Positions 1-7,700 of a DNA stretch of 15,704 nucleotides are shown here, piece by piece. Where the stretch lies: positions 1 through 15,704 of the forward strand of contig JAIZWN010000657.1 in assembly GCA_020443945.1 (NCBI GenBank), written 5' to 3'. Numbering within the stretch: position 1 is the stretch's first letter; each line of letters begins with the position of its first letter. The notes under the pieces were generated by a model. It was not told the DNA's origin. It saw only the letters and a program-made list of their open reading frames with translations, and did no database searches. The stretch is from Candidatus Thiosymbion ectosymbiont of Robbea hypermnestra (GTDB lineage Bacteria; Pseudomonadota; Gammaproteobacteria; Chromatiales; Chromatiaceae). Position numbers and translations under genes: made by a program.

Positions 1-2
1 GT

Positions 3-70
3 GATGGGTTTCGGCGCGGTTAAGATGATTGGCCTACCCAAAGCTCATTGGCGCGCCTCTACCCATCCTA
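3..70 (-). repeat. REP-like palindromic element, left copy
   Basis: Read on the minus strand, this has a 19-base arm (TAGGATGGGTAGAGGCGCG, complement at 52-70), a 34-base unconserved middle (18-51) and a 15-base arm (GCGCCGAAACCCATC, complement at 3-17). A second copy at 369-436 has identical arms and the same 34-base middle length in the opposite orientation. GATGGGT and ACCCATC within the arms can pair, so each copy can fold into a hairpin. The copy forms the broken end of the ParE relic. Confidence 0.8.
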
Positions 71-167
71 CCGCGCTGACACGTCTGGCATACAGTGGTG
101 AGTTCTGGGAAATGTAATCATGGATGTGGCGAAGCTGGCTTTTGGCATGGTTTGTCCACTTCACCAT
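45..167 (-). pseudogene. truncated ParE/RelE-superfamily toxin (relic)
   Basis: A 40-codon reading frame begins with ATG at 167, overlapping the stop of the antitoxin gene by 7 bases, the usual coupling in parDE operons. It reads MVKWTNHAKSQLRHIHDYIS followed by QNSPLYARRV, which resembles the N-terminal helix pair of ParE toxins (typically W-T-x2-A-x3-L-x2-I-x2-Y-I-A). After about residue 30 the frame runs straight into the palindromic element (SAVGWVEARQ, then stop). The beta-sheet core and catalytic or gyrase-binding part of a roughly 95-residue toxin are therefore missing. Whether the repeat inserted into parE or a deletion joined them cannot be decided, because the window starts just beyond the repeat. 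The toxin is almost certainly inactive. Confidence 0.7.
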
Positions 168-343
168 GATTGAATATCCTTGAGCACCTCTTCAGCCGGT
201 TGGGTGTTGCCTTCGGCAGCATCCTGTTGGCCACGACGGATATTCTCCAACACGTAGAGCCGGTAGATGATTTCTTCGGTATCCGCATTGTCGGGTAGCC
301 GTTGAATCGTATCCAATGCTTCCTGTTTGGCGGTTTGCATCAT
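161..343 (-). CDS. small ParD-like antitoxin of a ParE/RelE-type toxin-antitoxin pair
   Basis: This is a 60-aa, acidic, helical protein. Its pattern, with LP at residues 16-17, then EEIIYRLYVLENIRRGQQDAAEG and a C-terminal W, is typical of small antitoxins encoded directly before ParE-type toxins. In that family the N-terminal part pairs or binds DNA and the C-terminal part wraps the toxin. The start is one of two adjacent ATG codons (343 or 340), preceded by GAGG about 5 bases upstream on the minus strand. The cognate toxin gene overlaps its stop and survives only as an N-terminal stub, so this is an orphan antitoxin that may still repress its promoter or neutralise related toxins. The gene lies between two inverted copies of a REP-like element. 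The family call rests on pattern resemblance only. Confidence 0.7.
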   Translation of the reverse strand: MMQTAKQEALDTIQRLPDNADTEEIIYRLYVLENIRRGQQDAAEGNTQPAEEVLKDIQSW

Positions 344-368
344 CGTTACCTCATTCGTTTACAGTGCG

Positions 369-436
369 TAGGATGGGTAGAGGCGCGGGCTCGGGTAGTG
401 GTTTTTGGCACGGTTTTTCCTGCGCCGAAACCCATC
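369..436 (+). repeat. REP-like palindromic element, right copy
   Basis: This is the second copy of the element at 3-70, in inverted orientation. Its arms (369-387 and 422-436) match the left copy exactly, while the 34-base middle (388-421) differs. Conserved arms and spacing with a free middle suggest that hairpin structure, not coding, is what is maintained. It lies directly upstream of the antitoxin gene at 161-343. Confidence 0.8.
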
Positions 437-519
437 TGTTAATACTGAGCTTATGTAGACCTCCCGAGCATCTTCCGACTTGTGGTAGCACGAGTCAATA
501 TTTGGGGTCTCCGGAAACA

Positions 520-556
520 TTTGTGTTGGTTCGTGTCTATTCATGGTTCTTTCGGG
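520..556 (+). repeat. degenerate short tandem phrase in the intergenic spacer
   Basis: Three imperfect units of the type TTYGTGTxx/ATTCATGGTT follow one another. Similar 'TTCGTGT...ATTCGTGGTT' phrases are, from memory, common intergenic repeats in environmental bacteria. The rest of 437-569 shows nothing else that I can support. Confidence 0.3.
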
Positions 557-569
557 CAAAAAAATCCTT

Positions 570-609
570 TTGTCCGTGACGCAGGGTCATATATACTATG
601 GATATATAT
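570..609 (+). promoter_or_regulatory. vapBC promoter with overlapping palindromic operator
   Basis: A -35-like TTGTCC (570-575) and a -10-like TATACT (592-597) are separated by 16 bases, placing transcription start near 604 and giving a short leader before vapB at 633. The inverted repeat ATATATA (589-595) and TATATAT (603-609), with a 7-base spacer, overlaps the -10 and the predicted start. This is the expected position for an operator bound by the VapB AbrB-type dimer or the VapBC complex in conditional autoregulation. Confidence 0.6.
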
Positions 610-632
610 TTCATCTGCCGAGGAGGCCGATC

Positions 633-863
633 ATGCAAACCGCCAAGCTTTTCGTCAACGGCAACAGCCAAGCCGTCCGCCTGCCCAAGGAGTATCGCTT
701 TCGGGGTGACGAGGTCGTTATCAAGCACCTGGGCAATGCCGTGATGCTGTTACCCAAGGATAACCCCTGGCAGACCCTGTTCGATGCCCTCGCCGAGTTT
801 CCGGATGACCTCACCCTCTCCCGCGAACAACCGGAACCGCAGGAACGGGAACCCCTCGCGTGA
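633..863 (+). CDS. vapB: VapB-type antitoxin (AbrB/MazE fold)
   Basis: This is a 76-aa antitoxin. Residues 1-45 carry the swapped-hairpin AbrB/MazE DNA-binding signature, including FVNGNSQAVRLPKEYRF and DEVVIKHLGNAVMLLP. The acidic C-terminal tail from about residue 50 (several D/E and P) is the part that normally occupies the toxin's active groove. The start is the ATG at 633, preceded by a strong GAGGAGG site. An in-frame upstream extension to 543 would run through the promoter and is rejected. The stop overlaps the vapC start in GTGA, indicating translational coupling. An AT-rich palindrome just upstream is the likely autoregulatory operator. The length is normal for the family. Confidence 0.92.
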   Translation: MQTAKLFVNGNSQAVRLPKEYRFRGDEVVIKHLGNAVMLLPKDNPWQTLFDALAEFPDDLTLSREQPEPQEREPLA

Positions 864-1258
864 AGATCCTGTTGGATACGGATATCTGCATCTATGCGAT
901 CAACCGGAAACGCCCCGATATCCTGGCGCGGATCAGGGACTATCGGATCGGTGAGGTCGGCATCTCCGCCATCACCTACGCGGAGCTGCGCTTCGGCGTG
1001 GAGAATAGCCGCAGGGCCAGGGAGAACCTGGATCGGTTGGAGCATTTCCTGCTGCCCCTGGAGATCGTCCCCTTCGATGTCGAGGCAAGCCGCTACTATG
1101 GTCGGATTCGGGCCGAGCTCAAACGCGCCGGTTGTCCCATCGGCGCGAACGACCTCCTGATCGCCGCCCAGGCCCACGGCCTCAATGCTACACTCGTGAC
1201 CAACAACGTCCGGGAGTTTACCCGGATCGGAGGCTTGCGGGTCGAGCAGTGGGACTGA
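860..1258 (+). CDS. vapC: VapC PIN-domain ribonuclease toxin
   Basis: This 132-aa, single-domain PIN endoribonuclease is the toxin partner of the preceding VapB. PIN toxins of this group cut tRNA or rRNA in a Mg2+-dependent way. The acidic residues expected for metal binding are present: D6 in LLDTDICIY, E42 in TYAELRFGV and D98 in GANDLLIAA. The late VTNNVREFTRIGGLRVEQW block (113-131) is the typical C-terminal signature, with N116 at the fourth site. Translation starts at a GTG overlapping the vapB stop by 4 bases. The reading frame is complete and full length, so the pair looks functional, unlike the other TA modules in the window. The exact RNA target cannot be told from sequence. Confidence 0.93.
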   Translation: MKILLDTDICIYAINRKRPDILARIRDYRIGEVGISAITYAELRFGVENSRRARENLDRLEHFLLPLEIVPFDVEASRYYGRIRAELKRAGCPIGANDLLIAAQAHGLNATLVTNNVREFTRIGGLRVEQWD

Positions 1259-1289
1259 CTCAGGTTCGAATCAGGCTTCGAGCTTTCCT

Positions 1290-1306
1290 GGGAACCTGTG
1301 GTTCCC
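1290..1306. promoter_or_regulatory. perfect 7-bp inverted repeat in the vapC-to-PKD-gene spacer
   Basis: GGGAACC, TGT, GGTTCCC forms a perfect hairpin or operator-like dyad, 32 bases after vapC and 59 before the next start codon. No T-run follows, so it is not a standard intrinsic terminator. It could be an operator for the downstream large genes. No convincing sigma-70 promoter was found in 1259-1364. Confidence 0.35.
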
Positions 1307-1364
1307 TTCGCCACCAGCCGCAACAGGGACCAGTGGACGGATCGTTTCCTGGGGAGGTTGAAGG

Positions 1365-4300
1365 ATGAGGAAACATATTCTTCTGTCTGGCTGCTGGGCG
1401 CTTGCCTTTTGCTGGGCGCTGTTCTCTTTTCCGGTACAGGCCGAGGTCCGTATCCAAGACCTCGATGCTATCGATTCCTCGCTGGTCCAGGTTGGACCCG
1501 AGCCGCTCGAACGGACCTCCCGGCCCGAAATACGGCAGATCCGGGTCCGCCTGCGCCATGCCTCCGGTGTCCCTTTCCCCAAAGACAGCATTCTCCTCGC
1601 CTTCAAGATCAAAGTGCCGGAGGGTATCGTGGTCGGCAATGCCCAAGCCGTAAGTACGGAAGGCATCCCTTATTTCAAGGTAGATGCGTCCGATTTCGGC
1701 CCTGGCCGTTCGGTCTGGGTCGGGATCGAACTCATCAATGAGATCCAGCGCCACCTACTCGATGAGAGGCAACGTCCGCCTGGGTGGTGGCACAGGTACC
1801 GCAAAGCGGCGACCCTTTGGCGCTACTTGGAATATGAGGCGACGGCCTATTATCCGAATCACGGTTCCGTTCCCATAGCCGATGCCGGGGCCGATCGCAA
1901 TGTCTTGACCAACACCGAAGTCAGACTCGACGGTAGCGCCAGCTATGACCCGGGTGGGGGCATGCTCACGTTCGATTGGACAACCGCCGGTATCCCGAAG
2001 GGGAGCACTGTTGCATTGAATGATCCGGGACGGCCTGGTCCCACCTTCGTACCCGATATGGACGGTGATTACGCCTTCGATCTCATCGTCGATAACGGGC
2101 AGGCAACCAGCATGGCGGACCAGATTACTATCTCCGCTACTCACATCGACACACCGCCGAACGCCGATGCCGGACGCGACCGAGAGGTACCGGACGGCGC
2201 TCCGGTGGCATTGGACGGTACCGGCAGTAACGATCCCCAAGACCTACCGTTGACCTATGCCTGGTCTTTTACGGAGCTCCCGGAATCCAGTGTCTTGAGG
2301 AATGCGGATATTACGGATGGTAACAATGTCGAGGCCGAGTTCAGGCCGGACGCAGTGGGGATCTTTACCTTGGATCTCGTGGTCCATAACGGCAACCAAT
2401 CCGATACCGACAGCGTTTCGATTTCCGTTCTGGGAACAAATGTGGCGCCGGTTGCGGCCGTGGGCGGCGATCGTGCCGTCAAGCCGGGCGAGGAAGCGAC
2501 CCTCGACGGCAACCTGAGCCGGGACCCGGATTCTGGGCCGGTGCCGATCACTTACCAATGGAGCCTCGTTACCCGGCCATCCACAAGCAAGGTGACAAAC
2601 GCCGCTATCGCTGACGGGGACCGACCGGTCGCGCGTTTCACGCCGGATATGGAGGGCAACTATATCGCTCGCATCGAGGTAAATGACGGCCAATACCGGA
2701 ATGGGAGCAACATGTCCGTCTTCGCCGATGCCACCTCGCCGACGCTCAGCATCACATCACCCGCCGCGGGCTCCACCGTCGAGGCGACCAGACCCGGGAT
2801 CAGCGTCCGATTCAGCGATGAGGGAGCGGGCATCGCCAGCGATTCTTTCCAGCTCCTGCTCAACGGCATCGATGTCACCGGCGGCGTTGCCGTCGGTAAG
2901 AAGGGCGCGAGCTACACGCCGCCTGCCGACCTCCCCGGCGGCGATAACGCGATCACCGCCAGGATCGCGGACCGCGCGGGTAACCTGGGTGAGGTTACCA
3001 ATACCTTCAGCATCTCGGTCTTCCGCGCCATCGCCGATTGTGGTCCAACCCGCGGAACCGCGCCGCACCGGGTTACCTACCGCAGCCGCGGCCAGTTCAC
3101 CGGCGGCAGCATCGTGCAGTATCAGTGGGACCTCGACGGCGATGGGTCTTACGACACCCCGGAGGACCCGGTACCGCGGGATTACACCCATACCTTCGAT
3201 TCCCCCGGTACCTACAACGCGGTTCTCGAGGTCCAAAACAACTTCGGTAAAACGGCCACCGATACCTGCACCATTACCGTCGAGCAGGAACCCCCGACCG
3301 TCACGGCGACGGCCTCGCCCTCGAACGGGCCGGTACCCCTGGCGGTAACCCTGATCTGTCAGGGCCAATCCCCGAACGGCGCCATCGTCCGCTGGGAATG
3401 GGACTTCGACGGCGATGGGACCTATGACTACAGCTCGGACACCAGCGGAACCACTACCCATACCTACGGCACCGTTGGCGAGTTCACCGCGCGCTGCCGT
3501 GGGACCGATACGGCGGGTCTTAGTGGGGTTTCGGGTGAAATCAACACCAAAGTACGCCCCCGCCCACCGGGATCGCCATCCGTTACGGCGACCGCATCAC
3601 CCACCAGCGGTACGGCCCCGCTTGCCGTCGGCTTCGACGGCAGCGTCACCGGCGGCGGGACCATCGTCCGGTACGAGTGGGATTTCGACGGGGACGGTAC
3701 CTACGACCATTCCTCCACTACCTCGGCGGCCGTCAGCCATACCTATGAGGCCGCCGGCATCTTCGCCGCCACCCTGCGAGTTACCAACGACACTGGCTTG
3801 ACGAGTCTGGACAGCATCGCGATCCAAGTGAATGTCACGGCCAGTCTCTCGATTCCCGACGACACCTTTCGACCCGAGGCCGGCGAGAGCGCGACCGTTA
3901 CGACAACACTCACCGGTACCGTGCCGGTGCGGGTACGGATCCGCGGCAAGGTGGGTCTCGAGGTGCGAACCCTGGTCGATGAGACCCGCGCGGCCGGCAC
4001 CTATAACGACCACTGGGACGGCCGCGACGATGCTGGAGACCTGCTCCCCGACGGCGACTACTATGCCGTTCTCGAGTACGACGTCGGCGGTGAGACCAAA
4101 CGGATCGATCTGACCGACTCCACGGGAGGGGACCGGTACAACCCAGAGCGGAACAACCTCCCGAGCCATTTCGATCCCTACGAGAACGATCCGCTGCCCA
4201 TTACCTTCACGGTGCCGAGTAACCAGGGCGCATCCGGGATACTCGCCTTTGTCGGCCTCTTCAATACCAACACGCGGCTGATTACCCTGCTGGATCGCAA

Positions 4301-4766
4301 GCCCTTCGGGGTAGGCGACCACACCATCTACTGGGATGGCCTGTTGCCGGACGGCTCTTTCGCGGTTCCGCCCCCAGGGGATTCCTTCCTGTTCGGTCTT
4401 TGGGGTTACACGCTGCCGGACAATGCCATCTACCTCGCGTCGGCGCCGACGATCGCCAACTTCTCAGTGCAACCGACCCTGAACAGCCCGACTCGGGACG
4501 GCAGCCGTCCATTCCGGATCACCTTCGATCTGGACCGGGATGCCGACCTGGAGCTCCTTGTCGTCAACCTCGCCAGCGGCGGTGTAGTCTTCACCAAGCG
4601 CTTTCCGGGCATCACCGCGGGGACGGGCCGGACCCTCGCATGGGATGGGCTGACCAGTCGTGGCTTCCTCCCGGACAAGGGCGACTACCGGCTGGCATTG
4701 ACCGCCGTCGACGGCTCCGGCGGCGCCTCCTTGACCCGCTACATGCTGCTCAGGGTGTTCTACTGA
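1365..4766 (+). CDS. large exported multi-domain Ig/PKD protein with FlgD-Ig-like C-terminus
   Basis: This 1133-aa exported protein has a signal peptide (1-26, ending PVQA before EVRI). Residues 27-165 are an N-terminal region I do not recognise. Three Ig/PKD-like repeats follow (about 168-258, 264-355, 361-454), with the motif DAGxD...LDGxxSxDP...LTYxW. Next comes a bacterial Ig-like domain opening SITSPAAGS (about 458-552), then three classical PKD domains (about 555-640, 643-730, 738-822). Each of these carries a Ca-binding-like WDxDGDGxYD loop, at 588, 679 and 772. The tail (about 828-1133) contains FlgD-Ig-like modules with WDGRDDAG...PDGDYY, YWDGLLPDG and AWDGLTSRG. PKD and Ig domains usually mediate extracellular binding or act as spacers. 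No enzyme domain, membrane anchor or sorting signal is visible. The start has GGGGAGG 8 bases upstream. The stop overlaps the rhs start (TGATG), so the two are probably co-translated. Confidence 0.88.
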   Translation: MRKHILLSGCWALAFCWALFSFPVQAEVRIQDLDAIDSSLVQVGPEPLERTSRPEIRQIRVRLRHASGVPFPKDSILLAFKIKVPEGIVVGNAQAVSTEGIPYFKVDASDFGPGRSVWVGIELINEIQRHLLDERQRPPGWWHRYRKAATLWRYLEYEATAYYPNHGSVPIADAGADRNVLTNTEVRLDGSASYDPGGGMLTFDWTTAGIPKGSTVALNDPGRPGPTFVPDMDGDYAFDLIVDNGQATSMADQITISATHIDTPPNADAGRDREVPDGAPVALDGTGSNDPQDLPLTYAWSFTELPESSVLRNADITDGNNVEAEFRPDAVGIFTLDLVVHNGNQSDTDSVSISVLGTNVAPVAAVGGDRAVKPGEEATLDGNLSRDPDSGPVPITYQWSLVTRPSTSKVTNAAIADGDRPVARFTPDMEGNYIARIEVNDGQYRNGSNMSVFADATSPTLSITSPAAGSTVEATRPGISVRFSDEGAGIASDSFQLLLNGIDVTGGVAVGKKGASYTPPADLPGGDNAITARIADRAGNLGEVTNTFSISVFRAIADCGPTRGTAPHRVTYRSRGQFTGGSIVQYQWDLDGDGSYDTPEDPVPRDYTHTFDSPGTYNAVLEVQNNFGKTATDTCTITVEQEPPTVTATASPSNGPVPLAVTLICQGQSPNGAIVRWEWDFDGDGTYDYSSDTSGTTTHTYGTVGEFTARCRGTDTAGLSGVSGEINTKVRPRPPGSPSVTATASPTSGTAPLAVGFDGSVTGGGTIVRYEWDFDGDGTYDHSSTTSAAVSHTYEAAGIFAATLRVTNDTGLTSLDSIAIQVNVTASLSIPDDTFRPEAGESATVTTTLTGTVPVRVRIRGKVGLEVRTLVDETRAAGTYNDHWDGRDDAGDLLPDGDYYAVLEYDVGGETKRIDLTDSTGGDRYNPERNNLPSHFDPYENDPLPITFTVPSNQGASGILAFVGLFNTNTRLITLLDRKPFGVGDHTIYWDGLLPDGSFAVPPPGDSFLFGLWGYTLPDNAIYLASAPTIANFSVQPTLNSPTRDGSRPFRITFDLDRDADLELLVVNLASGGVVFTKRFPGITAGTGRTLAWDGLTSRGFLPDKGDYRLALTAVDGSGGASLTRYMLLRVFY

Positions 4767-7700
4767 TGAAACGCACGACCCTTGGTCGCGGGCTAGTGAT
4801 AGCCCTGCTGCTTGGAAACGGCATGTTTCCGCACCTGCTGCTGGGGCTTGTCCTTGCGGTCTTCGCCGCATCCCCGGTCCAAGCAAGTCATTTTCCCTGG
4901 GACCAAGGGCACGACACCTTCCAGCCCAAACCGCCGGATGAAGACAAGCAACCGGAACCCCCGGACGAGGACAATCGCTGTGAGACACCCAATCCCGTCG
5001 ATATCGGTTGTGGTGACAAGATAAGCCGTAGTACGGACTTCGCTATCCCAGGCTTCGGCCCGGCACTGCGGCTCGAACGTACCTATCACTCCCAGGATCT
5101 CTCCAACGGACCTTTCGGCCTCGGCTGGCATTCCAACCTGACCAAACGGCTGATCCTGGTCACCGACGGTAAGACCAATACCGCCATCGCGGTACAGGGC
5201 AACGGCAAGCGGAAACGCTTCACCCAGAAAACCGACGGCAGTTGGACATCCGCCCCCGGTACCTACCAGACCCTCACCGTAGCGGCCGACGGCAGTGCCA
5301 CGTTGCGTAGCAAACAGGGGACCACCCGCTTCTTCGACCGCACCGGCCGGCTCATCCGCATCATGGATCCTGACGGCAACGCTCTGACCATCGGCTATGA
5401 TGCCGCCGGCGTCATCGCCTCGGCTACCGCCGCGAGCGGGCGCACCCTCACCTTCACCAAGGGTGCCGACGGCCGCATCGCCGCCGTTTCCGATCCCCTG
5501 GGCCGGACCTTTCGGTACGCCTATGGCGCCCAAGGGAGATTGACGTCCGTCACCGATCCCCTGGGTGGCAAGACCCGCTACACCTACTATGACAACGGCA
5601 ACCTGCACACAGTCGTCGATCCCCGGGGCAACACCGCCGTTACCTTGAGCTATGACGGCAAGGACCGTGTGACCCGAGAGGTCCTGGCCGACGGCGCCAC
5701 TACCCAATTCGAGTACCTGAGCGACACCCGGACTCGAGTCACCAACCCGCGTGGTTATAAGACCCTCTACAGCTTCAACGACACCGGTCAACCGACCGAG
5801 ATCCGCGACCCACTGGACCGCACCACGCAATCGACCTGGGACGCCGACTACAACCGCCTGAGCCGGACCGACGGCAACGGCCACACCACGACCTTTACCT
5901 ACGACGCCAAGGGCAACCTGCTCACCGAGACCGACGCCCTCGATCAGGTAACGACCTACACCTACGAGTCGACCTATAGCCAGGTCACCAGCGAGACCGA
6001 CGCCGAGGACAATCTCACCCGTTTCGAGTACGACAGCCGCGGCAACCTCATCAAAATCATCGACGCCCAGGGCAAAGAGGCCGGTCTGACCTACGACGCT
6101 CAGGGCCGGCTCACATCCGCCACTGACCCCCGCCGTAATACCACGCGCTACGGCTACGATGCCGCCGGCAACCTGAGCAGCATTACCGACGCACTCGGCA
6201 ACACCACGACCCTGACCTTCGATGCCGTCGGCAACCTGCTGAGCGTGACCGATGCCGAGAGTCGTACCATCGGTTTCGAGTACGACGGCCTGAACCGCCT
6301 GATAAAGATCACCGATCCCACGGGTCACGAAACCGGCATTGCTTACGATAGCAATGGCAATCCCACCTCCGTTACCGACCCACGCGGCCACGCCACCACC
6401 TACGCCTACGACAGCCGCAACCGCCGGACCGGCATGACCAATGCCCTGTCCCAGACCGAGACCCGTGGCTATGACCCCGATGGCAATCCGACCTCGATCA
6501 CCGATGTCGCCGGCAATGTGACGACCTACGGCTATGACGCCGCCGACCAGCTCACCACCGAAACCCGGTCCGGCTCCGCCGCCTACCAATACGAGTACGG
6601 TAAGGCCGGCAACCGGACCGCAGTCATCGATCCCACCGGTGTGCGCATTGAGCTGGCGTATGATGCGGTAAACCGCCGAACTGGCGTCATTGACCCCAAC
6701 GGCGACCAGCAGGTCTACGCTTACGACAAGCTTGGCAGCCGGACCGGCACCGAGCGCAAGGACAGCACGAATCAGGTCTTCTACAAAGAGACCCTTGCCT
6801 ATGATGAGCTATCGCAAATCATCCGAATCATCGCCGGCATGGGGCAGACAACGCAGCTGGATTATGACGCCAACGGCAATCTGACCAAGATCACCGACCC
6901 CCTGGGCCGGATCACGACCCGCGTCTACGATGCCCTGGATCGCATTGCCCATCTCACCGATGCCGCCAGCGGCGTTGTTCGGTACGCCTACGATGGTGTC
7001 GGCAACCTGACCGGTGTCACCGATCCCCGTGGCCTGGTTACCCATTACAGCTACGATGCCCTCGACCGCCAGGACCGACTCGATAGCCCCGATACGGGAA
7101 CCACCAACGCCGAGTACGACGCCAATGGCAATCTGACCAAGCAGACCGATAGCCGCGGCATTACTGTCACCTACAGCTACGACGCCCTGGATCGGCGCAC
7201 CGGCACCAGCTTCCCGACCGCCGGCGAGGACCGGACTTTTCACTACGATCAAGGCACCAACGGCACCGGCCGCCTCACCGGCTATGATGATCCGAGCGGA
7301 CAGACCCGGTACACCTACGACGCCCGCGGCAATGTCCTCACCGAGACCCGGACCATCCAGGAGCGGACCTACAGCCCCGGCTATGCCTACGACAGCGCCG
7401 ACCGACTGACCTCACTGACCTATCCCAGCGGGCTGGTCGTCACCTACAGCTACGACAACCAGGGTCGCGTGCAGAGCATCAGCGCCGACAGCCAGCCGGT
7501 CCTGAACAATATCGCCTACCTGCCATTCGGCCCGGCCACCGGCTGGACCGACGGCTCCGGCCTCGACCACACCGAGACCTTCGACACCGACTACCGCCCG
7601 ACCGGTATTCGTGCTGGGAGCGTCCAGGGGTTCGGTTACGCCTACGACGCCGCCGACAACATCACCGATTGGACCGATATACTCGACACGGACAATGCGC

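Noticed and set aside
359..559. 66-codon minus-strand frame upstream of vapBC
   Set aside because: It runs through the REP-like copy and the short tandem phrase, and no family resemblance was found.
4400..4765. In-frame upstream extension of the Rhs gene to 4400
   Set aside because: It lies inside the 1133-aa gene in another frame, lacks a signal peptide at its start, and the ATG at 4766 begins a proper signal peptide.
4793..6589. 598-codon open frame on the minus strand opposite rhs
   Set aside because: It is a Gly/Val/Ala-rich shadow produced by the periodic YD-repeat coding of the plus strand, with no recognisable domain.
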